From assembly GCA_934591705.1 (NCBI GenBank), contig CAKTPM010000007.1, positions 1-62,301 on the forward strand: a stretch of DNA of 62,301 bases, given 5' to 3'. This document shows positions 17,173-25,515 of the stretch, one piece after another. The stretch's first letter is position 1; the number at the start of each line of letters is the position of its first letter. The translations under genes and the position numbers were made by a program. The notes below the pieces were generated by a model. It did no database searches, was not told the DNA's origin, and saw only the letters and a program-made list of their open reading frames with translations. The stretch comes from an uncultured Oscillospiraceae bacterium. GTDB taxonomy: Bacteria > Bacillota > Clostridia > Oscillospirales > Oscillospiraceae.

Positions 17173-17882
17173 TCTCCGGTGCCCTCCACACGGTAGAGCA
17201 CCGCCGGGACCTTTCCCCGGAGGAAGGCCGCCGGTTGGGGGTACCGGGCCGGGGCCGCGTCTGTGTCCTGCTCATTATAGACCTCCACTCCCTCCGGGGT
17301 GCAGCGCAGGGCCACCGTGTGCAGGCCCCGGGCCGCCCGCAGCAGGGACGGGGCCCCGTAGTTGCACACATAGATCCCCGGGGACAGCGCCTCCTTTTTG
17401 CAGGGGGTGCAGGTGAGGCCGTGGGCCCGGAAGTACTCCGGCAGGCGGCGGGGATCGGTGCCCAGGGCGCCCCCCAAAAGGGGCAGGCCGTTTTCCTCGA
17501 ATTCCCCCAGCACATCCTCCAGAGCTTGGGGACTGCCCAGGAGGCACATGGCATTGTAGGCGGCGATGATCTCGCCGCCGTTGTAGCGCAGGGGATAGCC
17601 GCTGTAGGTCATGTCCGCCAGCGCCGCGTCCCCCTGGCCGTAAACCGGGCGGCACGCCCCTTGGGCCATCGGCCGCTGACGCCAGGCCTCTCCCTCTAAG
17701 AAAAACACTGCCTCCACCGGCACCCGGAAGCACCGGGCCATCCGCAGGGCCACCTCTAAGGAGGGGGTGGTACGGCCCTTTTCAATGGCGATAACGGACT
17801 GCCGGGAGATGCCCGCCGCCCGGGCCAGCTCCTCCTGGCGCATGTGCTGCTCCCGCCGCAGCAGGGCTACTCGATTTTTCAT
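17169..17882 (-). CDS. XRE regulator fused to a C39-peptidase-like domain
   Basis: The first 60 residues or so are a Cro/CI-type helix-turn-helix (QEELARAAGISRQSVIAIEK). After a linker, a second domain with the outline GGEIIAAYNAM, GTDPRRLPEYF and HTVAL resembles the papain/C39-like fold found in Clostridial envelope proteins. In the relatives I recall, a cysteine precedes EIIA; here it is Gly, so the domain may be a non-catalytic sensor. This is my reading, not a search result. ATG 17882 follows GGAG by 8 bases and comes 5 bases after the stop of the upstream membrane protein, so the pair is an operon. Confidence 0.75.
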   Translation of the reverse strand: MKNRVALLRREQHMRQEELARAAGISRQSVIAIEKGRTTPSLEVALRMARCFRVPVEAVFFLEGEAWRQRPMAQGACRPVYGQGDAALADMTYSGYPLRYNGGEIIAAYNAMCLLGSPQALEDVLGEFEENGLPLLGGALGTDPRRLPEYFRAHGLTCTPCKKEALSPGIYVCNYGAPSLLRAARGLHTVALRCTPEGVEVYNEQDTDAAPARYPQPAAFLRGKVPAVLYRVEGTGE

Positions 17883-17887
17883 GGCGA

Positions 17888-18481
17888 TCACTCCGATTCA
17901 TAGCAGAACTCCACCGGGACATCTCCTTGGCGGTAATAGAGCCGTCCGTCCCGGGCGTAATAGGTGCGGTTTTCCGCATCGCAGCTTACCACCCACCGCT
18001 GGCGCACCACATAGCTCTCCCCGGTGCCGCCGCCGCAATAGTAAACCGCCTCCGGGATCCCCATGCTCTCCATGGAGGAGACATAGCGCCCCAGCTGCAG
18101 GTACACCGTCAGGGTCACCTCCCGGGTGCCCTCCGGCGCCGGGAAGCGATTTCGCTGGGCCCCCCGGAAGGTCTGGGGCATCTCTACCCCCCAGCCCCAG
18201 GGCAGTTTCTTGAAGGCGCTGCCGTAGATAAGCCCGCCCAGGGCCGTGACTTTGGCGCCGCCGACCCGGTCGGGCACCCGGTAGGTCAGGGTCTCACTCT
18301 CGCCGTCCCAGGCGCATTTCTCCGCAAAGGCACGGAGCCGATCGGCCCGGAGCTGAAAAGTGACGCCCTCCTCCACCCTTGTGTCGGCGGCATAGTAGTT
18401 CCGCCCGGCGAAAAGCCACACCAGACAAACCAGCCCCAACAGAATACCCGCCGCCGCGAGCCATTTTTTCCTCCGCTTCAT
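17888..18481 (-). CDS. Membrane-anchored protein of unknown function
   Basis: The 197-residue product starts MKRRKK, followed by one hydrophobic helix (residues 7-24), and then an extracellular or periplasm-facing region that I do not recognise. It holds cysteines near residues 56, 149 and 166 and many aromatic residues. It is the first gene of a two-gene unit with the XRE/C39-like regulator, whose start lies 5 bases past this stop, so it is likely to be the main target or partner of that regulator. AAGGAGGCG precedes the ATG. Confidence 0.75.
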   Translation of the reverse strand: MKRRKKWLAAAGILLGLVCLVWLFAGRNYYAADTRVEEGVTFQLRADRLRAFAEKCAWDGESETLTYRVPDRVGGAKVTALGGLIYGSAFKKLPWGWGVEMPQTFRGAQRNRFPAPEGTREVTLTVYLQLGRYVSSMESMGIPEAVYYCGGGTGESYVVRQRWVVSCDAENRTYYARDGRLYYRQGDVPVEFCYESE

Positions 18482-18500
18482 AAAGACGCCTCCTTAATAT

Positions 18501-18548
18501 GTAAAGTATTCTTTACTTTATTCTGTCACAATGCCCAGAAAATGTCAA
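18501..18548 (-). promoter_or_regulatory. Promoter with palindromic operator for the membrane-protein/XRE operon
   Basis: On the minus strand TTGACA (18543-18548) is followed after 17 bases by CAGAAT (18520-18525). Just downstream lies a perfect inverted repeat, GTAAAG-TATT-CTTTAC (18501-18516). The position over the likely start of transcription fits repression by the XRE protein encoded in the same operon. This is inference from position. Confidence 0.6.
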
Positions 18549-18611
18549 GTGGAATTTACATTATTGGCGGCTATCCGCGGTGCGATGCTCTCTCCCCCGG
18601 CGGTGTAAAAG

Positions 18612-18641
18612 CAAAACCCCTGCCGGAGGGCAGGGGTTTTG
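18612..18641 (-). terminator. Terminator of the ribosomal superoperon
   Basis: CAAAACCCCTGCC-GGAG-GGCAGGGGTTTTG, 15 bases past the rplQ stop on the minus strand. The stem is 13 bp. Confidence 0.88.
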
Positions 18642-18656
18642 TTGTATCGCAGTAAA

Positions 18657-19001
18657 TTACTTCACCAGTTCGATGACAGCGGTCTCGGCAGCATCGCCGC
18701 GGCGAACGCCGGTGCGGGTGATGCGGGTATAACCACCGTTGCGCTCAGCATAGGCGGGGGCCAGCTCCTTGAAGAGCTTGTTGGCCACATCTTCGCGGGT
18801 GATGAAGGCCAGGGCCTGCCGATAAGCGGCCAGGTCGCCCTTCTTGCCCAAGCTGATCATCTTCTCTGCCATGGGGGCGATCTCCTTGGCGCGGGTGACG
18901 GTAGTCTCCATACGACCCTTGTCCAGGAAATCGGTGACCTGCTGACGGAGCATCGCCATACGCTGATCGGTAGTCTTACCGAGCTTACGAGTTCCGGGCA
19001 T
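18657..19001 (-). CDS. rplQ: 50S ribosomal protein L17
   Basis: L17 lies near the exit-tunnel region of the large subunit. The 114-residue sequence starts with PGTRKLGKTTDQRMAML, the standard N-terminus, and has the normal bacterial short form. It is the last gene of the superoperon, 26 bases after rpoA, and a strong hairpin follows it. AAGGAGG precedes the ATG. Confidence 0.97.
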   Translation of the reverse strand: MPGTRKLGKTTDQRMAMLRQQVTDFLDKGRMETTVTRAKEIAPMAEKMISLGKKGDLAAYRQALAFITREDVANKLFKELAPAYAERNGGYTRITRTGVRRGDAAETAVIELVK

Positions 19002-19027
19002 TTTCAGTTTCCTCCTTGAGTAGGATG

Positions 19028-19981
19028 TTAGTTATTTTCCTCGCTGGCCAGGGACAGGCCCATCATCGCCAGCTTGTTGATGACTTCCTCCAGAGACTTG
19101 CGTCCCAGGTTGCGCACCTTCATCATCTCGTCCTCGGTCTTGGAGATCAAGTCCTCGACGGTATTGATGTTGGCGCGCTTGAGGCAGTTGAAGCTACGAA
19201 CGCTGAGATCCAATTCCTCAATGGTCAACTCCAGCATCTTGTCCTTGGAGTCCGCCGCCTTCTCCACCACCGTGGACTTATCGCCCAGGGTGTCGCTGAG
19301 GTCGGTGAACAGCTGGAAGTGGTCGCACAGGATCTTGGCACCCAGGGACACGGCGTCCCGGGCGGTGATGGTGGAATCTGTCCACACCTCCAGGGTCAGC
19401 TTGTCATAGTCGCTGCTGGTGCCCACACGGGTGGCCTCCACCGTGTAGTTGACCTTGTAGACCGGCGTATAGATGGAGTCGATAGGAATAACGCCCAGAA
19501 CACCGGGCCGCAGGGCCTTGTTCTTGTCCGCGGCCACATAGCCCCGGCCATGACTCAAGGTGATCTCCATGCTCAGAGCGGCGCCTACATCCAGGGTGGC
19601 GATGTGCAGCTCCGGATTGAGGATCTCCACCTCGCCATCGGCCTTGATGTCGCCGGCAGTGACCTCGCAGGGACCAACGGCCTCGATGAATACCGTCTTG
19701 CCGCCCTCGCTGTGGAGCTTGGTCAGCAGACTCTTCATGTTCAGAACGATCTCTGTTACATCTTCCTTTACACCAGGAATGGTGGAAAATTCATGCTGCA
19801 CGCCTGCGATCTTGATGCTGGTGGCGGCGGTGCCGGGGAGACTCGAGAGCATGATGCGCCGCAGCGCATTGCCCAGGGTCGTGCCGTAGCCGCGCTCCAG
19901 GGGCTCGATCACATACTTTCCATAGGAAGCATCGTCGGGTGTTTCGATACACTCAATCTGGGGCTTCTCGAATTCGATCAT
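19028..19981 (-). CDS. rpoA: RNA polymerase alpha subunit
   Basis: The 317-residue protein has the alpha N-terminal assembly domain (about 1-230, with EPLERGYGTTLGNALRR near the start) and the C-terminal DNA/activator-binding domain (about 250-310, with the helix-hairpin-helix LSVRSFNCLKRANINTVEDL). It initiates assembly of the polymerase by dimerising and binding beta and beta-prime, which are encoded at the right end of this window. A GTATGGGC-GCAT-GCCCATAC hairpin lies in the 89-base gap before it (20008-20027) and may tune its expression relative to rpsD. Confidence 0.98.
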   Translation of the reverse strand: MIEFEKPQIECIETPDDASYGKYVIEPLERGYGTTLGNALRRIMLSSLPGTAATSIKIAGVQHEFSTIPGVKEDVTEIVLNMKSLLTKLHSEGGKTVFIEAVGPCEVTAGDIKADGEVEILNPELHIATLDVGAALSMEITLSHGRGYVAADKNKALRPGVLGVIPIDSIYTPVYKVNYTVEATRVGTSSDYDKLTLEVWTDSTITARDAVSLGAKILCDHFQLFTDLSDTLGDKSTVVEKAADSKDKMLELTIEELDLSVRSFNCLKRANINTVEDLISKTEDEMMKVRNLGRKSLEEVINKLAMMGLSLASEENN

Positions 19982-20007
19982 GCAGTACCCTCCTTATTTG
20001 GTGTTTT

Positions 20008-20027
20008 GTATGGGCGCATGCCCATAC
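20008..20027 (-). other. Intercistronic hairpin between rpsD and rpoA
   Basis: A perfect 8-bp stem, GTATGGGC/GCCCATAC, with a 4-base loop. No T-run follows on the minus strand, so it is not a terminator. A role in mRNA processing or stability is possible. Confidence 0.55.
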
Positions 20028-20070
20028 ACGGACGGATCTTTGTGTGCGTTGAGGGTCCGGTATCCCACGA

Positions 20071-20673
20071 TTACTTGGAGTACAGCTCGACGATGAGGTG
20101 CTCCTCGATGGGCATATCGATATCCTCGCGGGCGGGCATGCGGGAGACAGTGCCCTTCAGGGCATTCTTCTCGCGCTCCAGCCACTGGGGCACATGGATC
20201 ACGGGAGCATCCTCGGCGGTGAGACGCTTGAAGCAAGCGGCACTGCGGGAGCCCTCCTTGACCTCGATCACATCACCTACGCGCACCAGGTAGGAGGGGA
20301 TGTTGACCTTCTGGCCATTGACGGTGAAGTGACCGTGGTTCACCAGCTGACGGGCCTCGCGGCGGGTCATGGCAAAGCCCAGACGGTACACCACATTGTC
20401 CAGACGGCGCTCCACCAGAGTCAGCAGGTTCTCGCCGGTCTTGCCGGGCATGGCGGCGGCCTTCTCGTAGTAAGCACGGAACTGCTTCTCCAGGATGCCG
20501 TAGACAAACTTGACCTTCTGCTTCTCGTTGAGCTGGATGGCGTATTCGCTCTTCTTCTTTCTCATCTGGCCGCCGGGGTTACGCTTGGTCTCCTTCTTGG
20601 AGTAACCCATGACGGTAGGAGAAATACCCAGCGCCTTGCAACGCTTGGCGACAGGCTGCATATTCTTAGCCAT
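20071..20673 (-). CDS. rpsD: 30S ribosomal protein S4
   Basis: S4 is a primary 16S rRNA binder and starts 30S assembly. The 200-residue protein shows the S4 RNA-binding domain in its second half (RLDNVVYRLGFAMTRREARQLV, then GHFTVNGQKVNIPS). The N-terminus lacks the four-cysteine zinc knuckle seen in some S4 proteins (only one Cys, near residue 12), so it is the zinc-independent form. It lies 22 bases after rpsK and 89 bases before rpoA, the usual Firmicutes order. Confidence 0.97.
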   Translation of the reverse strand: MAKNMQPVAKRCKALGISPTVMGYSKKETKRNPGGQMRKKKSEYAIQLNEKQKVKFVYGILEKQFRAYYEKAAAMPGKTGENLLTLVERRLDNVVYRLGFAMTRREARQLVNHGHFTVNGQKVNIPSYLVRVGDVIEVKEGSRSAACFKRLTAEDAPVIHVPQWLEREKNALKGTVSRMPAREDIDMPIEEHLIVELYSK

Positions 20674-20695
20674 AATCTAATATCCTCCTTCTTAC

Positions 20696-21097
20696 TTACA
20701 CACGGCGGCGCTTCGGTGCGCGGCAGCCATTGTGGGGAATGGGAGTGACATCCTTGATCATGGTCACTTCCAGACCCACGGCCTGCAGAGCACGGATAGC
20801 GGCCTCACGACCCTGGCCAGGACCCTTCACGAAGACCTCAACGGTCTTCAGGCCATGTTCCATAGCGGCACGGGCGGCGGTTTCAGCGGCGCTCTGTGCA
20901 GCGAAGGGAGTGGACTTCTTGCTGCCACGGAAACCAAGACCGCCGGAGGAGGCCCAAGAAAGGGCGTTACCCTGAGCGTCGGTCACAGTGACCATGGTGT
21001 TGTTGAAGGAAGAACGGATATGGACCTGGCCCTTTTCGATGTTCTTCTTTTCGCGACGGCGACGGACAACTTTCTTACCCTTAGTAGCGGTAGCCAT
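20696..21097 (-). CDS. rpsK: 30S ribosomal protein S11
   Basis: S11 forms part of the platform of the small subunit and of the mRNA exit site. The 133-residue protein carries the usual basic N-terminus (GKKVVRRRREKKNI) and the HIRSSFNNTMVTVTDAQG segment, and ends APKRRRV. It lies between rpsM (16 bases upstream) and rpsD. Confidence 0.97.
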   Translation of the reverse strand: MATATKGKKVVRRRREKKNIEKGQVHIRSSFNNTMVTVTDAQGNALSWASSGGLGFRGSKKSTPFAAQSAAETAARAAMEHGLKTVEVFVKGPGQGREAAIRALQAVGLEVTMIKDVTPIPHNGCRAPKRRRV

Positions 21098-21113
21098 ATT
21101 CTATCTTCCCTCC

Positions 21114-21482
21114 TTACTTCTTCTTGTTGGCAATGGTCTTCTTGGGACCCTTGCGGGTGCGTGCGTTAGTCTTGCTGCGCTGACCGCGAACGGGCAGGCC
21201 ACGACGGTGGCGCATGCCGCGATAGCAGCCGATTTCAGTCAGACGCTTGATGTCCAAAGCGACCTGACGACGCAGATCACCCTCGACGGTGTAGGACTGG
21301 TCGATGGCTTCACGAAGCTTGCCCTCGTCTTCCTCGGTCAGATCCTTCACGCGGGTGTCGGGGTTGATGCCTGTCTGTGCCAGGATGTCCTGGGCACTCT
21401 TTCTTCCAATACCATAGATGTAAGTCAAACCGATTTCGATTCGCTTCTCCTTGGGCAGGTCAATACCGGCAATTCGTGCCAT
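21114..21482 (-). CDS. rpsM: 30S ribosomal protein S13
   Basis: S13 sits in the head of the 30S subunit and contacts the 50S and the P-site tRNA. The sequence of 122 residues starts MARIAGIDLPKEKR, contains the helix-two-turn-helix region (YIYGIGRKSAQDIL) and ends with the basic tail that reaches the tRNA (RTRKGPKKTIANKKK). GGAGGTG precedes the ATG. rpmJ lies 24 bases upstream. Confidence 0.97.
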   Translation of the reverse strand: MARIAGIDLPKEKRIEIGLTYIYGIGRKSAQDILAQTGINPDTRVKDLTEEDEGKLREAIDQSYTVEGDLRRQVALDIKRLTEIGCYRGMRHRRGLPVRGQRSKTNARTRKGPKKTIANKKK

Positions 21483-21506
21483 TAGTTGTGCACCTCCAAT
21501 TTAGTC

Positions 21507-21620
21507 TTAGCCCTGACGCTGTTTGTGCTTGGGATTCTCGCAAATGACCATGACACGGCCTTTGCGGCGAATGATCTTGCACTTCTCGCACATGGGCTTC
21601 ACGGACGGTCTTACTTTCAT
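21507..21620 (-). CDS. rpmJ: 50S ribosomal protein L36
   Basis: The 37-codon gene encodes the smallest large-subunit protein. It reads MKVRPSVKPMCEKCKII, then an Arg/Lys-rich stretch and ENPKHKQRQG. The C-C-C-H zinc site (C11, C14, C27, H32) is complete, so this is the zinc-containing C+ form. GGAGG precedes the ATG. It lies in the standard place between infA and rpsM. Confidence 0.97.
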   Translation of the reverse strand: MKVRPSVKPMCEKCKIIRRKGRVMVICENPKHKQRQG

Positions 21621-21635
21621 GAGTTTGAAACCTCC

Positions 21636-21854
21636 TTACTTACTGCGCCAGGTAATCCGACCGCGGGTCAGATCGTAGGGTGACATTTCCACGGTCACCT
21701 TATCGCCTGGCAGGATCCTGATGAAATTCATTCTGAGCTTACCGGAAATATGCGCTAAAATCGTGTGGCCATTTCCAATGTCCACTTGGAATGTGGTGTT
21801 GGGCAGTGATTCTACCACCACGCCCTCCACTTCGATCATGTCGGATTTCGCCAA
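21636..21854 (-). CDS. infA: Translation initiation factor IF-1
   Basis: IF-1 occupies the A site of the 30S subunit during initiation. The 72-residue length is exact for the family, with the S1-type OB fold (AKSDMIEVEGVVVE, FQVDIGNGH, ILPGDKVTVEMSPYDL). The start is a TTG, supported by GGGAGGG 8 bases upstream. Any in-frame ATG further upstream would add about 20 residues absent from IF-1. It lies one base after the KOW gene. Confidence 0.96.
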   Translation of the reverse strand: MAKSDMIEVEGVVVESLPNTTFQVDIGNGHTILAHISGKLRMNFIRILPGDKVTVEMSPYDLTRGRITWRSK

Positions 21855-21855
21855 G

Positions 21856-22140
21856 TTAGATTCCCTCCCGGTTCGGATTACCGCCGCGATACGCGGCAAT
21901 GGCTTTACGAAGCTCACTGTTCGTAATTTTTTCGCTGCTTCTGATCTTTTCCGACACCAGGCCCACCGACTCCTCTACGAGGACGGCGTGCTTGGCGCGT
22001 TTGCGCTTCGGGGCTTCCACCCGGCGGCGCTTCCCGTCGGCCAGCAGGAGGAAATCCTCCTGGACGGCCAGGACGAAGAAGAGATCTCCTTCGTCCCGCC
22101 CGGCCGCGGATCTTACAAAATTGCCCTTTTCCATTCCCAT
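21856..22140 (-). CDS. KOW-domain RNA-binding protein (L14e/L6e/L27e-like)
   Basis: This short protein of 94 residues (92 if the second ATG at 22134 is used) matches the small KOW-domain proteins found between map and infA in Clostridia. The first half is the KOW-like beta region (GNFVRSAAGRDEGDLFFVLAV), followed by a KRRRVEAPKRKRAKH basic stretch and a helical tail. It is expected to bind RNA or ribosomes, but no member has a settled function that I know of. It starts 3 bases after the map stop. Confidence 0.88.
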   Translation of the reverse strand: MGMEKGNFVRSAAGRDEGDLFFVLAVQEDFLLLADGKRRRVEAPKRKRAKHAVLVEESVGLVSEKIRSSEKITNSELRKAIAAYRGGNPNREGI

Positions 22141-22143
22141 GGC

Positions 22144-22905
22144 TCACACCAACGATTTCTCCGGGTCCGTCAGAAGCTCCGGCTCCCCGGCGGTGATGAG
22201 GATGGTGTTTTCGTAGTGGGCGGCGTTCTTGCCGTCGGCGGTTTTCACCGTCCAGCCGTCCGGCATGTTGATGATGCCGGCGCCGCCTGCGTTGACCATG
22301 GGCTCTACGGCGATGGTCATGCCCCGCAGAAGCCGGGGACCGTGACCGGGCAGGCCGTAATTGGGAACCTCCGGCGCCTCGTGCATGTTCCGGCCGATGC
22401 CGTGACCGACATACTCCCGGACGATGCTGAAGCCCCGGGACTCCACATATTCCTGCACGGCGTGGGAGATATCGCTGAGGCGATAGCCCTCCCGGGCGTA
22501 CTTGAGTCCCTCGAAGAAGGACTGCTGGGTGACCCGGATAAGCTCCATGGCCTGGTCGGACACCTGCCCGCAGGGGTAGGTACCGGCGCAGTCGCCGTGG
22601 AAGCCGCCGATGTAGGCGCCCACATCCACGCTGACGACATCGCCCTCCTGCAGCACCCTCTTGCCGGGGATGCCGTGGATGATCTCGTCGTTGACGCTGA
22701 CGCACACGCTGGCGGGATAGCCGTTGTAATGCAGGAAGGAGGGAGTCGCTCCCTGGGATCTAATGAACTGATAGACTGCTTTGTCGATCTGGGCTGTGGT
22801 CACGCCGGGCTTTACCATGTCCCGTGCCAGGGCACGGGCCGCCGCGGTAATTTTGCCCGCCCGGCGCATCAGCTCGATCTCATGCGGGGACTTGAGCGTG
22901 ATCAT
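22144..22905 (-). CDS. map: Type I methionine aminopeptidase
   Basis: Map removes the initiator methionine from nascent proteins. The 253-residue protein has the metal-binding residues of the pita-bread fold in order: the NDEIIHGIP histidine, the two aspartates in DVGAYIGGFHGDCAGTY, the histidine in GHGIGRNMHEAPE, and the glutamates in VEPMV and near TITAGEPE. There is no N-terminal zinc-finger extension, as expected of a type Ia enzyme. It lies 3 bases after adk and 3 before the KOW gene, so translation is probably coupled. Confidence 0.97.
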   Translation of the reverse strand: MITLKSPHEIELMRRAGKITAAARALARDMVKPGVTTAQIDKAVYQFIRSQGATPSFLHYNGYPASVCVSVNDEIIHGIPGKRVLQEGDVVSVDVGAYIGGFHGDCAGTYPCGQVSDQAMELIRVTQQSFFEGLKYAREGYRLSDISHAVQEYVESRGFSIVREYVGHGIGRNMHEAPEVPNYGLPGHGPRLLRGMTIAVEPMVNAGGAGIINMPDGWTVKTADGKNAAHYENTILITAGEPELLTDPEKSLV

Positions 22906-22908
22906 TGC

Positions 22909-23541
22909 TCAGCACCCCAGCACTTTCAAAACAGCCGCCGTGGTGGCCTCCACAGTGGGCTGATCGTCCACGACCTTGAGGATGCCCCGTGCGGCGTAGA
23001 AGTCCTTCAGGGGCTCTGTGGTCTTATGATACTCCGCAAGGCGGCTCTTCACCGTCTCGGGGTCATCATCCTTGCGCTGCACGAGCTTGCCGCCGCACAC
23101 ATCGCACACGCCCTCCTTGCGGGGAGGGATGTTTACGATGTGGTAGCTGGCGCCGCAGGCCTCGCAGACCCGGCGGCCGCCCATGCGGGCAATGATCTTC
23201 TCGTCGGGGACCTCCAGGGCCACCACCGCGTCGAACACGATGCCGGCGGCCTCTAAGGCCTCGGCCTGGGCGATGGTACGGGGCACACCGTCGAGAATAT
23301 AACCGTTGGCACAGTCCGGCTCCGCCAGACGCTCGCCGATGATGTCGATGATGATGTCATCAGACACCAGCTTGCCAGCGTCCATGCACTCCTTGGCCCG
23401 CAGGCCGGTGGGGGTGCCGTTTTTCACGGCGGCCCGGAGAATGTTGCCGGTGGAGATGGTGGGGATGGCCAGTTTCTTCTTCAGGATATCTGCCTGGGTA
23501 CCCTTACCGGCCCCGGGAGCGCCCAAAAGAATGAGTTTCAT
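22909..23541 (-). CDS. adk: Adenylate kinase, zinc-LID type
   Basis: Adk interconverts ATP, ADP and AMP. The P-loop GAPGAGKGTQ is at residues 7-16, and the LID domain carries four cysteines as CEAC...CDVC (about residues 126-150). This is the zinc-binding Gram-positive form, in contrast to the zinc-free proteobacterial one. The length of 210 residues is normal. Its place between secY and map is standard for Firmicutes. AGAGGTG precedes the ATG. Confidence 0.97.
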   Translation of the reverse strand: MKLILLGAPGAGKGTQADILKKKLAIPTISTGNILRAAVKNGTPTGLRAKECMDAGKLVSDDIIIDIIGERLAEPDCANGYILDGVPRTIAQAEALEAAGIVFDAVVALEVPDEKIIARMGGRRVCEACGASYHIVNIPPRKEGVCDVCGGKLVQRKDDDPETVKSRLAEYHKTTEPLKDFYAARGILKVVDDQPTVEATTAAVLKVLGC

Positions 23542-23554
23542 GTCGCACCTCTTA

Positions 23555-24850
23555 TTATTCCAGGAAGCCCTTGTACTGACGCATCAGCATCTGGGACTCC
23601 AGCGCCTGGACGGTCTCCAGCGCCACACCGACCACGATGATGACGGAGGTACCGCCGATGGACAGAGAGTTGTTTCCGATGATACGGGCCAGGATCAGCG
23701 GCAGGATGGCCACGACACCCAGATACACCGCACCAAACATAGTGACCTTGCCCAGCACCCTCTTGATGAAGTCGGAGGTGGGCTTGCCCGGGCGGAAGCC
23801 GGGGATGAAGCCGCCGTTCTTCTTGAGGTTGTTGGAGATCTCAATGGGGTTGAACTGGATGCTGGAATAGAAGTAGCTGAAGGCGATGATCATCAGGAAG
23901 TAGATGATCATATAGATCACCGACTTGGTGTCGATGGCGTTGAGCACGCTGTACCAGAAGGTGCCCTCCTTGGGGTTGGCGAAGGCGCCGATGGTGGAGG
24001 GGATCATGGCGATGGACTGCGCAAAGATGATGGGCAGAACACCGGACATGTTGACCTTCATAGGCAGGGTGGTGGCCTGACCGCCGTACATCTTGCGGCC
24101 GACCTGCCGCTTGGCGTACTGCACCGGGATCCGGCGCTCGGCGTCGTTGACCCAGGTGATGAGCACGATCAGCGCCAGAACGCCGAGGATGATCAGCAGC
24201 GCGCCCCACCAGGCCATATCGCCGGTGCGCAGGTTGGAGATCAGGCGGCTCACACCGGTGGGCACGCGGCTGAGGATACCTGCGAACAGGATGATGGAGA
24301 TGCCGTTGCCGATACCGAACTCGGTGATCTGCTCGCCCATCCACATCACGAAGGTGGAGCCGGCGATGAAGGATACGATGATCACCAGTGCCGGCCAAAC
24401 GCCGGTCTTGGTGAGGATCTCAAAGCCGTTGGCACCGTAGCTCTTCATCAGGGCGTAGTAGCCCCAGCCCTGCAGCACGGCGATAGCCAGCGTGGCATAC
24501 CGGGTGATGGACTGGATCTTGCGCTTGCCCTCCTCGCCGCCGTCACGGGCCAGCCGCTCCAGAGCGGGGATGGCGATGGTCAGCAGCTGGATGATGATGG
24601 AGCTGTTGATATAGGGCTGCACGCCCAGGGCAAAGACCGTTGCATTCTCGAACGCGCCGCCGGACATGACATTGTAAAGACCCAGCACCGTGGTGGACAG
24701 GGAGTTAATATAGTCGCTGAGCAGCACGCTGTCCACATAGGGAACGGGGATGGCGTTGCCGATGCGGAAGATCAAAAGGATCAAAGCGGTAAAAACGATC
24801 TTCTTGCGCAGCTCGGGGATCGCCCATGCTTTACGGATCGTAGAACCCAC
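23555..24850 (-). CDS. secY: Protein translocase subunit SecY
   Basis: SecY is the ten-helix channel of the Sec translocon. The 431-residue protein begins with STIRKAWAIPELRKKI and shows the plug and lateral-gate region (IPVPYVDSVLLSDYI, then the FALGVQPYINSSIIIQLL segment). The KRQVGRKMYGGQ loop is present and it ends LMRQYKGFLE. The start codon is GTG at 24850, directly after the rplO stop with no gap, and GAGGTG lies inside the end of rplO, so the two are translationally coupled. Confidence 0.97.
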   Translation of the reverse strand: MGSTIRKAWAIPELRKKIVFTALILLIFRIGNAIPVPYVDSVLLSDYINSLSTTVLGLYNVMSGGAFENATVFALGVQPYINSSIIIQLLTIAIPALERLARDGGEEGKRKIQSITRYATLAIAVLQGWGYYALMKSYGANGFEILTKTGVWPALVIIVSFIAGSTFVMWMGEQITEFGIGNGISIILFAGILSRVPTGVSRLISNLRTGDMAWWGALLIILGVLALIVLITWVNDAERRIPVQYAKRQVGRKMYGGQATTLPMKVNMSGVLPIIFAQSIAMIPSTIGAFANPKEGTFWYSVLNAIDTKSVIYMIIYFLMIIAFSYFYSSIQFNPIEISNNLKKNGGFIPGFRPGKPTSDFIKRVLGKVTMFGAVYLGVVAILPLILARIIGNNSLSIGGTSVIIVVGVALETVQALESQMLMRQYKGFLE

Positions 24851-25291
24851 TTAGATCACCTCTGCCTTTCCACCGGCTGCTTCGATCGCTTCCTTAGCAG
24901 CCTGGGAGAAAGCAGCGGCCTGCACGGTCACCTTCTTGGCAACTTTGCCGTTGCCCAGGACCTTGACGCCGTACTCGCACTTGCTCAGGATACCCTTAGC
25001 CAGGAGGGCTTCAGCGGTGACGATCTCGCCGTCCTCAAACTTATTGAGGGCGTTCAGGTTGATGATTTCCAGGGGTTTTGCAAAAATGTTGTTAAAACCG
25101 CGCTTGGGGATACGGCGGGCCAGAGGCATCTGGCCGCCCTCGAAGCCGATGCGGGTGCCGCCGCCGGAGCGGGCCTTCTGACCCTTGTGGCCGCGGCCAC
25201 CGGTCTTGCCGTTGCCGGAACCGGCGCCACGACCCTTGCGGTAGGCCTCCTTAACGGAGCCGGCTGCGGGAGACAGTTCGTTCAGTTTCAT
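24851..25291 (-). CDS. rplO: 50S ribosomal protein L15
   Basis: L15 is a late-assembly protein of the large subunit. The sequence of 146 residues has the expected glycine- and lysine-rich N-terminal half (RKGRGAGSGNGKTGGRGHKG, then GFEGGQMPLARRIPKRGF) and a compact C-terminal domain. It abuts secY without a gap and follows rpmD by 14 bases. Confidence 0.97.
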   Translation of the reverse strand: MKLNELSPAAGSVKEAYRKGRGAGSGNGKTGGRGHKGQKARSGGGTRIGFEGGQMPLARRIPKRGFNNIFAKPLEIINLNALNKFEDGEIVTAEALLAKGILSKCEYGVKVLGNGKVAKKVTVQAAAFSQAAKEAIEAAGGKAEVI

Positions 25292-25305
25292 TCTCTCGCA
25301 CCTCC

Positions 25306-25503
25306 TTATTTCACTTCGGTGACCTGCAGCAGATAGCCGATCTTGGCGATCTTGCCGCGGGTCTGGTCGTTATCGGGCTGCACGGTGGTGTCACCGATCT
25401 TGCGCAGACCCAGGGAAGCGGCAGTAGCAATGTGCTTTTCCAGTCTGCCGTTCAAGCTCTTGACGAGCTTCACGCTCAGGTGAGAAGTCTTCTTCGTTGC
25501 CAT
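25306..25503 (-). CDS. rpmD: 50S ribosomal protein L30
   Basis: This 65-residue protein is slightly longer than the usual 58-60 because of a short MATKKTSHL start. The diagnostic part is VKSLNGRLEKHIATAASLGLRKIGDTTVQPD. It lies between rpsE and rplO as in other Firmicutes. A GGAGG element precedes the ATG. Confidence 0.95.
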   Translation of the reverse strand: MATKKTSHLSVKLVKSLNGRLEKHIATAASLGLRKIGDTTVQPDNDQTRGKIAKIGYLLQVTEVK

Positions 25504-25515
25504 TTTTCTGCCTCC

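Noticed and set aside
20071..20673. S4 as a zinc-finger form
   Set aside because: Only one cysteine is present in the N-terminal part, so the four-cysteine site is absent.
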